64,000 nucleotides of DNA from Kribbella sp. NBC_01245 (GTDB taxonomy: Bacteria; Actinomycetota; Actinomycetes; Propionibacteriales; Kribbellaceae), in assembly GCF_036226525.1 (NCBI RefSeq), contig NZ_CP108487.1, positions 248,001 to 312,000 on the forward strand, given 5' to 3'. Below, piece after piece: positions 8,026-16,064 of this stretch. Positions within the stretch are counted from its first letter, which is position 1. Each line of letters opens with the position of its first letter. The translations under genes were made by a program, and so were the position numbers. The notes under the pieces were generated by a model. The model was not told the DNA's origin. It did no database searches and worked only from the letters and a program-made list of their open reading frames with translations.

Positions 8026-9207
8026 ATGCCAGCACGTTCATCGTCGAATAACTGTCGAATTGCCGTCGTTGGCGTCCACGGTTACGGTGCGTCGCACGTC
8101 GAGCGGGTGGCCCGGCTGGCCGGCTCCGGGCGGGTCACGTTGGTCGCGGTGGCCGATCCTCGTCCGGCGACGGGAAACCCAGCATTGGAAGGAATTCCCG
8201 CCTACGACGACCTGGCGCAGCTGCTCGCGGCGGAACAGGTGGACGTGGTCATCGTCAGCACGCCCATCCACACGCACGCCGACTTGGCCGAGTTGGCGCT
8301 GCGGGCCGGCGCGGACGTATTGCTGGAGAAACCACCGGTGCCGACGCTGTCCGATTTTCGGCGACTGGAGCATATTGTGGCCGAAACCGGTCAAATCCTT
8401 CAAGTCGGATTCCAGAGCATGGGATCATTCGCGCTCCGCGCGCTTGTCGAATTCATCGATACTGATCGACTCGGCGAAATCCAGGCCGTTTGTGGCGTCG
8501 GCGCGTGGGTCCGGACGCGCGCGTATTGGCAGCGCACGCCGTGGGCCGGTCACCGCGAGCTCGACGGTCGCCCGGTGCTGGACGGCGCGATCACGAACCC
8601 GTTCGCGCACGCCGTGGTGACGGCGTTGCGGCTGGCCGGTGCGCGACGGGTGGAGGACGTGCTGTCGGTCGAGACCGAGCTCTTCCGGGCCAACCCGATC
8701 GAGTCCGACGACACCTCAGTGGTGCGCATCCGGACCACCGACGGGCCTCCCGTCGTACTCGCGCTGACGTTGTGTGCCGCCGAGGCCAAGCAGCCGTGGC
8801 TGGAGGTGCGGGGGTCGGCGGGATCCGCTCGGCTTTGGTACGTCGACGACATCCTCGAGATCACGATCGACGGCGTCACCGAGAGGACGTCGTTCGAGCG
8901 GGAGGACCTGCTGGAAAACCTGATCGAGCATCGGGCTGACCCGTCCGTGCCGCTGTTGTCGGGGCTCAGCGCGACGGGCGCCTTTTGTTGCGTGGTCGAG
9001 GCCGTACGTCAGGCGCCGTCACCCGAGCCGATCGCCGCCGGTCATGTCCGCTGGGTGCGCGATCCGGACGCCCCGGAACATGACCGGCCGATCGTGACCG
9101 ATGTTGAGCAATGGCTGGAGAAGGCCGTCGACTCGGTCGCCTTGTTCAGCGAGATCCACGCGCCGTGGACCGTTGACCAGCCCGCTTTTGACGGTCAGGG
9201 GATATAG
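8026..9207 (+). CDS. Gfo/Idh/MocA family oxidoreductase
   Basis: A 393-residue NAD(P)-dependent sugar oxidoreductase. The Rossmann fold is at the N-terminus (RIAVVGVHGYGASHV), with VSTPIHTHADLAELAL and the family hallmark LEKPPVPT, whose lysine contacts substrate and cofactor. The C-terminal half is the usual Gfo/Idh alpha/beta domain. GGAGGAG is 6 bases before the ATG. It is divergent from the importer operon and ends by overlapping the PL11 lyase gene tail-to-tail by 13 bases. The context suggests processing of a modified sugar released from RG-I, but the substrate cannot be told from sequence. Confidence 0.88.
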   Translation: MPARSSSNNCRIAVVGVHGYGASHVERVARLAGSGRVTLVAVADPRPATGNPALEGIPAYDDLAQLLAAEQVDVVIVSTPIHTHADLAELALRAGADVLLEKPPVPTLSDFRRLEHIVAETGQILQVGFQSMGSFALRALVEFIDTDRLGEIQAVCGVGAWVRTRAYWQRTPWAGHRELDGRPVLDGAITNPFAHAVVTALRLAGARRVEDVLSVETELFRANPIESDDTSVVRIRTTDGPPVVLALTLCAAEAKQPWLEVRGSAGSARLWYVDDILEITIDGVTERTSFEREDLLENLIEHRADPSVPLLSGLSATGAFCCVVEAVRQAPSPEPIAAGHVRWVRDPDAPEHDRPIVTDVEQWLEKAVDSVALFSEIHAPWTVDQPAFDGQGI

Positions 9208-11036
9208 GCGGACGGGCGGGGTGGCGTGGGCATGCCTTCGCCGATGAAGAAGCTGGGGTGCGGAGGCTGGTTGTAGGCGGTGTTCTGCCAGGCGATCGCC
9301 GTGCGGTATTGCGGGTCGTGCATCAGGGTGGTGATGCGGCGAGTGGTCCGGTGGGGCGTGCTGAAGATTCGCAGCGCCCGGTTGTCCGCCGTTGCCCAGA
9401 CGACCTCTTCGCGCCAGTCGCCGAACAGGTCCGCGGACAAGGCCGGAGTGGCCTTGGTGCCGTTGTTGGAGTGGACGTCGGCCGCGGTCAGCAGGCGGGT
9501 CTCGCCACCGGCGCCGTACTTGTCGATCTTGGTGGCGTCGAGGAGCTCCCGGACCGGATCGCCGTCCCACCAGGCGAGAAAGTTCAGCGAGGACGGTTTG
9601 CGGCCAACGACCGCGCCCTTGGTGTTGCGAGCGCCGCCCGCGTCGTTCGCGGACCAGGATTCGGCGCCCGCGCTGCCGGCCCAGATGTCCGCGGAAACCC
9701 CGCGGCCGTTGTCGCCGCTGGCCGGTGTGGACCAGAGGATCTGGCCCGTTCTCGCGTCGGCCATCCAGGAGCTGGGCTGGCTGCTGCTCTCGTCGACCTT
9801 GAAGTATTCGAGTCCGGCGCGAGACGGATCCAGGTCACCGAGGTGGGCCGCATCGCCGTGGCCGTACCGGGTGTTCCAAAGGCCTCTGCCGGTGTCGTCG
9901 ATGGTGGCGGCGCCGTACACGATCTCGTCCCGGCCGTCGGCGTCCACGTCGCCGATCGCCAGCGAGTGGTTGCCCTGGCCGGCGTACGTGCTGTTGCCCG
10001 AGGCGTTGCTGTCGAAAACCCAGCGCTTGGTCAGGCTGCCGTTGCGGAAGTCCCAGGCGGCGATGACCGCGCGGGTGTAGTAGCCGCGGGCCATGATCAG
10101 GGACGGACGCTGGCCGTCGAGATAGGCGGTGCCGGCGAGGAATCGGTCGACGCGGTTGCCGTAGTTGTCACCCCAGCTCGACACGGTGCCGCGTGGTGGG
10201 TCGTAGTTGACCGTGGACAAGGCCGCGCCGGTGCTGCCCTTGAACATGGTGAGGTACTCCGGGCCGGTCAGGATGTAGCCCGCGGAGTTGCGATGGTCGG
10301 CGCTCGCGTTGCCGATCACCTTGCCGGCGCCGTCGACGGTCGCGTCGGCGGTCTTCATCGCGACCTCGGCCGCGCCGTCGCCGTCGTAGTCGTAGACCTG
10401 GAATTGGGTGTAATGCGCGCCGGCCCGGATATTACGGCCGAGATTGATCCGCCAGAGCCGGGTGCCGTTCAGTCGATATGCGTCGATATAGACGTTTCCG
10501 GTGACCCCCGATTGCGAATTGTCCTTCGCGTTGGTCGGATCCCATTTGAGGACGATTTCGTATTGACCGTCGCCGTCCAGGTCGCCGACGCTCGCGTCAT
10601 TGGCGACATAGGTGTAATCGCTGCCCGCGGCCGGTGGGGATATCGCGACCTGGTGATAGCCCGAGCCCAGCCGGAGGGACGCCGGTGAGGCGGGCTGCTC
10701 GGTGCCGCCGACCACGGCACGGACGGTGTACGACGCGTCGGCGGCGGCGCCCGCGTCCAGATAGTTGGTCGAGCCGGTGATGGGGGACGAGGTCAGCTTG
10801 GTCGAACCGCGGTAGACGTTGAAGCCGACCGAGTCTGAATCGGTTGCCAGCCATCGCCAGCTGACGAGGTTGTCACTGCCGGAGCGGACGCTGATCAGAC
10901 CGCGGTCCAGCTCCTCGACCTGACGTGCCACCGCGCTCGGCCCGTTGACTGCGGCCGTGCTGACAGTTGTCGCGGGCACTGTCAGGGTCAGCGCGATCGC
11001 TAATCCCACTGTGGTTTTGCCGGACGGAATCCTCAC
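9195..11036 (-). CDS. Secreted rhamnogalacturonan lyase, polysaccharide lyase family 11
   Basis: A 613-residue protein with a Sec signal peptide (LAIALTLTVPATTVSTAAV). The mature protein begins with a fibronectin-like domain (ISVRSGSDNLVSWRWLATDSDSVGFNVYRG) and continues as the PL11 eight-bladed propeller, with repeated calcium-type loops such as DLDGDGQYEIVLKWDPT, DYDGDGAAEVAMKTAD and DVDADGRDEIVYGAA. PL11 enzymes cleave the rhamnose-galacturonate backbone of RG-I by beta-elimination. The length matches YesW/YesX-type enzymes; sequence alone does not separate endo from exo action. The GTG start at 11036 follows GAGGGAG. It is divergent from the Tat-exported PL26-like gene. Confidence 0.9.
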   Translation of the reverse strand: MRIPSGKTTVGLAIALTLTVPATTVSTAAVNGPSAVARQVEELDRGLISVRSGSDNLVSWRWLATDSDSVGFNVYRGSTKLTSSPITGSTNYLDAGAAADASYTVRAVVGGTEQPASPASLRLGSGYHQVAISPPAAGSDYTYVANDASVGDLDGDGQYEIVLKWDPTNAKDNSQSGVTGNVYIDAYRLNGTRLWRINLGRNIRAGAHYTQFQVYDYDGDGAAEVAMKTADATVDGAGKVIGNASADHRNSAGYILTGPEYLTMFKGSTGAALSTVNYDPPRGTVSSWGDNYGNRVDRFLAGTAYLDGQRPSLIMARGYYTRAVIAAWDFRNGSLTKRWVFDSNASGNSTYAGQGNHSLAIGDVDADGRDEIVYGAATIDDTGRGLWNTRYGHGDAAHLGDLDPSRAGLEYFKVDESSSQPSSWMADARTGQILWSTPASGDNGRGVSADIWAGSAGAESWSANDAGGARNTKGAVVGRKPSSLNFLAWWDGDPVRELLDATKIDKYGAGGETRLLTAADVHSNNGTKATPALSADLFGDWREEVVWATADNRALRIFSTPHRTTRRITTLMHDPQYRTAIAWQNTAYNQPPHPSFFIGEGMPTPPRPSAYIP

Positions 11037-11260
11037 GAAATCTCCCTCGAACGAATTCGGGCAGCCGGGCAGAGGGCCGACTCGCGATGAGAGGTACGAA
11101 AGAGCCGATCGAATTCATTCGACAATCATCGACGATTCGACCGGCTATTCGGGGGTAACGGTAAGCCCGTTCCGTGCCGGTGGGTAAAGGATCTGACCGA
11201 TACCGGCCAGGACTCTTGTGGTGGACACCCGGCGCCGTCAACGTTTGCGGGAACAAGTCT

Positions 11261-11274
11261 GGAAAGGGCTTACC
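11261..11274. promoter_or_regulatory. LacI-type operator candidate GGAAAGGGCTTACC
   Basis: It lies 27 bases upstream of the exo-lyase start, in the PL11/exo-lyase divergent promoter. It matches the GGAAAGCGCT-type sites at 7912 and 17218 with two differences, so it is weaker than the others. An inverted repeat TCGAAT...ATTCGA lies nearer the PL11 side (about 11113-11144). Confidence 0.4.
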
Positions 11275-11300
11275 GAGCCGTCCATCGAGGAGCCGCCCTA

Positions 11301-13994
11301 ATGTCTGACATCAAACGCCGTACCTTCCTGGGTGGCGTGACCGCCGCCGGCGTCGCGTACGGCCTGCCGCTCACGGCCGAGGCCGGCACCACGACGGCCG
11401 CATCCCCTCCGCGAGCCGATCTGCGTTGGCTGGAAGGCGGCCGGCCGGACGTCCATGCCGGTACGACGTGGGGTGTGCCGTGGCCGCGAGGCACTGTGCC
11501 GAAGGAGCAGACGTTCGCCCTGACCACCGCAGCTGGGGAAGCCGTACCGGTGCAAACGTGGGCGACCGGATACTGGCCGGACGGTTCGCTGAAGTGGACG
11601 GCGCACGCCATCAGTCCGGATGCGCCCGCTGCGGAGCAATACCGGCTCGAGCCCGGCCCGTCCGCCGTACCGGCTGCTCCGGTCACCGTGGTCGAGCGTG
11701 GGCAGCACGTGGTGGTGAACACCGGCGTCATCGAGGTCACCGTTCGCACGTCCGGCCCGGACCTGATCGAGAAGATCACCCGCGACGGCCGATCGACGGT
11801 ACGACGCGGGCACCTGGTGGCGCTGCGCCAGAACGCCGACGAGGACGACGACACCGGACTCGCGCGGCGGGAGAAGTTCGTCAGCGAGGTGCGTAACGTC
11901 ATCGTCGAACAGCGCGGACCGCTGCGAGCCGTCTTGCGTCTCGACGGCGTACATCGTGGGGCTCGCGGCCGTGACTGGTTGCCGTTCACGATCCGGTTCT
12001 ACTTCTACGCGGGCTCCGACGCGGTTCGGATGACGCACACGTTCGTCTGGGACGGCACGCCCGACGACTATCTGCGCGGCCTCGGCATCCGGTTCGACGT
12101 ACCGATGCAGGACGAGCTCTACGACCGGCACATCCGGTTCGGTGGTGAGGAAGGCGGCCTGTTGCGCGAGGCCGTTCGCGGTATCACCGGACTCCGCCGC
12201 GATCCCGGCGCCGCCGTCCGTACGGCTCAAGTCGCGGGCACCCGGTTGCCGGATCCGGCGACCTGGGATCAACGCGTCACTAGGCGATTGCCGCTGATCC
12301 CGGCTTGGAGTGACTACAGCCTTAGCCAATTGACCGCCGACGGTTACTCGATCCGCAAACGGACCAAGCCGGGTCACACCTGGGTCGACGTCGACTCCGG
12401 CCAACGCGCTACGGGCCTGGCGTACGTCGGTGGCGTCAGCGGTGGTCTCGCGATCGGCCTGCGGAACTTCTGGCAGTTGCACCCGACCCAGCTGGACATC
12501 CGTGGTGCCGCCAGCGACAAGTCGGAAGTGACGGTCTGGTTGTGGTCGCCGGATGCGCGGCCGATGGACCTGCGGTTCTACCACGACGGTCTCGGCATGG
12601 ACACCTTCCCGGAACAGCTCGAAGGCCTTGAGATCACGTACGAGGATTACGAGCCCGGCTTCGGTACGGCGTACGGCGTTGCGCGTACGAGCGAGTTGAC
12701 CCTGTGGGCGCTTGGCGCGACTCCGGACAACGCGACGCTGGCCGCGATGGCGAAGGCCGTACAGACTCCGCCATTGCTGGCAGCCGCGCCGCAGAACCTT
12801 CTCGACGCAGGGGTATTCGGCGACTGGAGTCTGGTCGATCGGTCCACGCCGAAGAAGACGCAGCTTGAGGATCAGCTGGACTTCCTGTTCGAGTACTACC
12901 GGGACCAGATCGAGCAGCGTCGGTGGTACGGCTTCTGGAACTACGGCGACGTCATGCATACGTACGACACCGACAGGCACCAGTGGCGGTACGACATCGG
13001 TGGTTATGCCTGGGACAACTCTGAGCTCTCGACGGATCTCTGGCTCTGGTACGCGTACCTACGCAGCGGCCGGTCGGACATCTTCCGCGTAGCCGAAGCT
13101 ATGACCCGCCACACCGGCGAAGTGGACGTCTACCACCTTGGCCAGTGGAAGGACCTTGGTACTCGGCACAACGTCCTGCACTGGGGTTGCAGCGCCAAGC
13201 AGCTTCGGATCAGTACGGCGGCCAACCGGCGGTTCTACTACTTCCTCACGGCCGACGAGCGCGTTGGTGACCTACTCCACGAGCTAGTTGATTCCGACAA
13301 GACCTTCCTGGCGCTCGACCCGTTGCGCAAGATCCGCAAGGAGCCGTACGTGCCCGATCGCAAGGCCTTGTCGGTCGGACTAGGCACCGACTGGGGTTCG
13401 CTGGCTGCCGCCTGGCTGACCGAGTGGGAACGCGGCGGTGATCCGATCGCCCGGGACAAGCTGCTCGGCACGGTCCAGGACATCGGTGCGATGAAGAACG
13501 GCTTCATCACCGGCGGCGCGTTGTACAACCTGGACACGGGCCGTTTCGCGACCGACGGCGTGGGCGTCAGCGTCTCGCATCTCTCGGCCGTATTCGGATT
13601 GGTCGAGGTGTGCAGCGAACTCGTCGACCTGCTGGACGAACCGGCGTTCGAGAAGGCCTGGGTGCAGTACTGCCGCCTCTTCGGTGCGACGAGGGCCGAG
13701 CAGGCGGCCGAGGTCGGCTCATCGTGGAACGTCGGCTTCCGGCAGATGCACTCGCGCTGTACGGCGTACGCGGCCGTTCAGACCGGCAACGACGTACTGG
13801 CCGCGCGAGCGTGGAAGGAGTTCTTCGACGGGGAGTCCGGGTATGGCCCGAGCGTGCCGTGGACCAAGGTCCGGCTGTCCGGGCCGGAAGTACTTCGCCC
13901 AGTGGACGAGGCCGCGTTCGTCTCGACCAACGCCACCGCGCAGTACGGTCTGGCCGCGATCCAGAACTTGGCCCTGATCGGCGACAAGCTGTGA
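11301..13994 (+). CDS. Tat-exported exo-rhamnogalacturonan lyase-like protein (PL26-like)
   Basis: An 897-residue protein beginning KRRTFLGGVTAAGVAYGL, a twin-arginine signal, so it is exported folded. An all-beta N-terminal half (WTAHAISPDAPAAEQYRL, FTIRFYFYAGSDAVRMTHTF) is followed by an alpha/alpha-toroid-like half rich in W, Y and H (RRWYGFWNYGDVMHTYD, WDNSELSTDLWLWYAYLRSG, HNVLHWGCSAKQLR). From memory this architecture corresponds to proteins annotated as exo-rhamnogalacturonan lyase family (PL26 relatives). The downstream CE12 esterase overlaps it by 4 bases (GTGA), and PL11 is divergent, so RG-I breakdown is well supported by context. Exact family membership needs a profile search. Confidence 0.75.
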   Translation: MSDIKRRTFLGGVTAAGVAYGLPLTAEAGTTTAASPPRADLRWLEGGRPDVHAGTTWGVPWPRGTVPKEQTFALTTAAGEAVPVQTWATGYWPDGSLKWTAHAISPDAPAAEQYRLEPGPSAVPAAPVTVVERGQHVVVNTGVIEVTVRTSGPDLIEKITRDGRSTVRRGHLVALRQNADEDDDTGLARREKFVSEVRNVIVEQRGPLRAVLRLDGVHRGARGRDWLPFTIRFYFYAGSDAVRMTHTFVWDGTPDDYLRGLGIRFDVPMQDELYDRHIRFGGEEGGLLREAVRGITGLRRDPGAAVRTAQVAGTRLPDPATWDQRVTRRLPLIPAWSDYSLSQLTADGYSIRKRTKPGHTWVDVDSGQRATGLAYVGGVSGGLAIGLRNFWQLHPTQLDIRGAASDKSEVTVWLWSPDARPMDLRFYHDGLGMDTFPEQLEGLEITYEDYEPGFGTAYGVARTSELTLWALGATPDNATLAAMAKAVQTPPLLAAAPQNLLDAGVFGDWSLVDRSTPKKTQLEDQLDFLFEYYRDQIEQRRWYGFWNYGDVMHTYDTDRHQWRYDIGGYAWDNSELSTDLWLWYAYLRSGRSDIFRVAEAMTRHTGEVDVYHLGQWKDLGTRHNVLHWGCSAKQLRISTAANRRFYYFLTADERVGDLLHELVDSDKTFLALDPLRKIRKEPYVPDRKALSVGLGTDWGSLAAAWLTEWERGGDPIARDKLLGTVQDIGAMKNGFITGGALYNLDTGRFATDGVGVSVSHLSAVFGLVEVCSELVDLLDEPAFEKAWVQYCRLFGATRAEQAAEVGSSWNVGFRQMHSRCTAYAAVQTGNDVLAARAWKEFFDGESGYGPSVPWTKVRLSGPEVLRPVDEAAFVSTNATAQYGLAAIQNLALIGDKL

Positions 13995-15022
13995 GCCAGC
14001 AGCTGCGCCGGGCGATTTCGTTGACTGCGGCAATGACTTTGCTCGGGATGGTCGCGCCGGTGGTACCAGCGGCCGCGGCGGCGCCGATGCCGATGTGCGA
14101 GGGGATTGGGACGGCCAAGGTGCTTTGCAGCTTCGACGTTCCGCCTGGGGTTTATCGGGTGTCCCTGGCGCTATCCGGCGAGCAAGCCGTCAGCGTCACG
14201 GCCGAGGCGCGACGGGTGATGCTGCCGCCTTCGTCGACGTTGAAGCGCCTGCAGGCGTTCGCGGTCGACGTACGGGATCCTGAGGGTGAGCCCACGTTGC
14301 AGACGGGTACGCCCGGGCTGCAAGTTCGGTTGACTTCGGCAGACGGTACGCCGGTTCGGCTGGACGGGATCTCGGTCCGTCCGGCGCGGCAGCTTCGGAC
14401 GGTCTTCCTGGCTGGGGATTCGACGGTCTGCGATCAGGCGAGTGCGCCGTACACCGGGTGGGGGCAGATGCTGCCGCAGTTCTTCGACGTACGGCTGGCG
14501 GTGGCGAACTACGCGGACTCGGGGGAGGGGTCGGCCAGCTTCCTCGCGACCGAGGCGTTGATGCCGACGATGGAACGGCGGATCCGGCCGGGCGACTTCG
14601 TGCTGGTGCAGTTCGGGCACAACGACAAGGCGACGACGGCCGCGGACTACCGGCGCAACCTCGGCGAGATCCTGGACCGCGTCATCGCCCGCGGCGGCCG
14701 TCCGATGCTGGTCACGCCAACCGTGCGGCAGCTCTTCGATTCGACCGGCCAGTTGACCCCAACTGCGTTGCACGTCAACGGTCTCGGGGTGAATCTGCCG
14801 GCCGAAATGCGAGCCCTAGCGGCCGAACGCGGCGTGCCGCTGATCGACCTGACCAGCCGCAGCGAGCACCTACTCGAATCCCTCGGCCCAACGGCCTCGG
14901 CCGCGCTCTACCTACCGGAAAAGAAAGACCGCACCCACAACTCAGAACACGGCGCCGAACAAATGGCCCGCCTAATCCTCACCGACCTCCCCCTTTCCCT
15001 CCACCGCTACCGCCGCCGCTGA
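13991..15022 (+). CDS. Rhamnogalacturonan acetylesterase, carbohydrate esterase family 12
   Basis: A 343-residue SGNH hydrolase with a signal peptide (LTAAMTLLGMVAPVVPAAAAA). Family blocks appear in order: FLAGDSTVCD (catalytic Ser), GWGQMLPQFF, YADSGEGSASF, VQFGHND and a closing DRTHNSEHGAEQMA (Asp-x-x-His dyad). About 120 residues precede the GDS block, forming a beta-rich N-terminal domain as in RhgT-like proteins. It removes acetyl groups from galacturonate residues of RG-I so the lyases can act. The GTG start at 13991 overlaps the stop of the lyase-like gene, so the two form an operon. Confidence 0.88.
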   Translation: MSQQLRRAISLTAAMTLLGMVAPVVPAAAAAPMPMCEGIGTAKVLCSFDVPPGVYRVSLALSGEQAVSVTAEARRVMLPPSSTLKRLQAFAVDVRDPEGEPTLQTGTPGLQVRLTSADGTPVRLDGISVRPARQLRTVFLAGDSTVCDQASAPYTGWGQMLPQFFDVRLAVANYADSGEGSASFLATEALMPTMERRIRPGDFVLVQFGHNDKATTAADYRRNLGEILDRVIARGGRPMLVTPTVRQLFDSTGQLTPTALHVNGLGVNLPAEMRALAAERGVPLIDLTSRSEHLLESLGPTASAALYLPEKKDRTHNSEHGAEQMARLILTDLPLSLHRYRRR

Positions 15023-15040
15023 CTGTCGCCCCCTCTCTTT

Positions 15041-15128
15041 GCGTTGATTCGTCTGCATCCGCTCGCCCCTTTATGCGGCGAGTTCGATTGGTCACCGGCG
15101 TGGCGGGCGGATTCGGACGAATCAACGC
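15041..15128. repeat. Composite intergenic element, 88-bp module (copy B, inverted)
   Basis: Perfect 13-base terminal inverted repeats GCGTTGATTCGTC (15041-15053) and GACGAATCAACGC (15116-15128). It is inverted relative to the copies at 15901-15988 and 39763-39849. Confidence 0.85.
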
Positions 15129-15174
15129 TAATCGCCTGCCCGGTAAGGACTTTCGACCGGGGCTTTCGGTGGGC

Positions 15175-15310
15175 ACCCGGCCCCCTGAGTCTTGCGAATT
15201 GTCAGGCCGGTCCGGGCCGGGTCAAGGGCTTCATCGGCTACCGCCGACGCTGACGCGCCCTTGACCCGGCCCGGACCGGCCAAGGGCGGCTGGCTATCAG
15301 GGGGCCGGGT
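15175..15310. repeat. Composite intergenic element, 136-bp module (copy B, inverted)
   Basis: Perfect 14-base ends ACCCGGCCCCCTGA (15175-15188) and the complement at 15297-15310. A perfect 24-bp nested stem joins 15205-15228 to 15258-15281 with a small CGGC/GCCG hairpin in the loop. It is the reverse complement of copy A at 2041-2175 with few changes. Confidence 0.88.
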
Positions 15311-15349
15311 GAGGTCTGCCCGGGTCGGGTATGGCCGGGTTGTGGACGG

Positions 15350-15414
15350 CCAGGACCACGCGGTGCTAGTTTTCACGCCGATTCAGGCTGTTTCGGGTCA
15401 CCGCGTGGTCCTGG
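15350..15414. repeat. Inverted repeat, perfect 16-bp arms
   Basis: CCAGGACCACGCGGTG (15350-15365) pairs exactly with 15399-15414 around a 33-base loop. Confidence 0.8.
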
Positions 15415-15426
15415 CGGTCCGCCGAC

Positions 15427-15491
15427 GCGTCGAGTTGTGGCCTTTGGCGGCCAGCAAGGCCTTTCCGGCACCACAATCCACGACTCGACGC
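15427..15491. repeat. Inverted repeat with GCGTCGAGT-GTGG arms
   Basis: Arms 15427-15440 and 15478-15491 differ from perfect complementarity at one base. The arm core is shared with 1791-1847. Confidence 0.7.
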
Positions 15492-15512
15492 GCATCGAGA
15501 CCGCTCGCGCAT

Positions 15513-15569
15513 CTTCCTGAGCGGACTGGACGTATTTCGGCCCGAGAAACGTCCAGTCCGCTCAGGAAG
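15513..15569. repeat. Long perfect hairpin, 21-bp arms
   Basis: Arms 15513-15533 and 15549-15569 are exact complements. It is homologous to the hairpins at 1873-1929 and 39461-39518, but the arm sequence differs (GAGCGGACTGG against GACCGAACTGG) with pairing preserved. Confidence 0.85.
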
Positions 15570-15616
15570 CGCCCCGAATTCGTGCGCCCAGGCAGTGGCT
15601 AGCCACTCCGAAGGTG

Positions 15617-15647
15617 GGTTACCACCTCGGAATCCGAGGTGGTAACC
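15617..15647. repeat. Tight perfect hairpin, 14-bp arms and 3-base loop
   Basis: GGTTACCACCTCGG (15617-15630), loop AAT, perfect complement 15634-15647. It is flanked by the palindrome AGTGGCTAGCCACT (about 15593-15606) and a second GGCTAGCCACT near 15659. Confidence 0.85.
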
Positions 15648-15721
15648 CCACCGCGCGATGGCTAGCCACTCGCACGCCCAGGCGTCGACGCATCGGGAGA
15701 CGTCCAACCCGGTCATACCTC

Positions 15722-15858
15722 ACCCGTCCCCTGAGATAGCCCGCCGCACTTGGTGGACCCGGGCCGGGTCAAGGGCGCGCATGCGTCGGCGTCAGCCGAT
15801 GGAACCCTTGACGCGGCCCGGGTCCACCTGACACTTCGCAAGACCTCAGGGGACGGGT
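15722..15858. repeat. Composite intergenic element, 137-bp module (copy C)
   Basis: Perfect 14-base ends ACCCGTCCCCTGAG (15722-15735) and the complement at 15845-15858. The nested 24-bp stem is 15752-15775 with 15805-15828. Relative to copy A, four bases in the left stem arm have changed, each with the matching change in the right arm. Confidence 0.88.
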
Positions 15859-15900
15859 GCAACCAACACCACCGGGCCGGGTTATACCGGGCGGACGCGG

Positions 15901-15988
15901 GCGTTGATTCGTCCGAATCCGCCCGCCCACGTTGTCGTACATCTGACCCGCCTCGGGAAGGGGCGAGCGGATGCAGACGAATCAACGC
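15901..15988. repeat. Composite intergenic element, 88-bp module (copy C)
   Basis: GCGTTGATTCGTC at 15901-15913 and GACGAATCAACGC at 15976-15988, exactly the same length as copy B. It follows the 137-bp module after 42 bases. Confidence 0.85.
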
Positions 15989-16060
15989 AAGGGGTGGGGG
16001 AGTGGACGAATCAACGCAAGGGGTGGGGGAGTGGACGAATCAACGCAAGGGTGGGGGAGG
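15976..16060. repeat. Tandem 29-base repeat, three units
   Basis: Units at 15976-16004 and 16005-16033 are identical, and a third slightly degenerate unit starts at 16034. Each begins GACGAATCAACGC, the terminal repeat of the 88-bp module, followed by a G-rich tail (AAGGGGTGGGGGAGTG). The array grew from the module end and reaches to within 5 bases of the CE2 stop. Confidence 0.85.
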
Positions 16061-16064
16061 GGCG

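Larger units (their letters stand above)
15023..16064. other. 1-kb gene-free region of stacked inverted repeats
   Basis: No credible gene lies between the CE12 stop and the CE2 stop. The interval holds two copies of the composite element in opposite orientations (15041-15310 and 15722-15988) flanking a block of four further hairpins (15350-15647), then a tandem 29-base repeat. All are listed separately. Confidence 0.8.

Noticed and set aside
15041..15988. Composite elements considered as insertion sequences
   Set aside because: They have terminal inverted repeats, but no transposase frame and no clear target duplication was found; at most they are non-autonomous elements.
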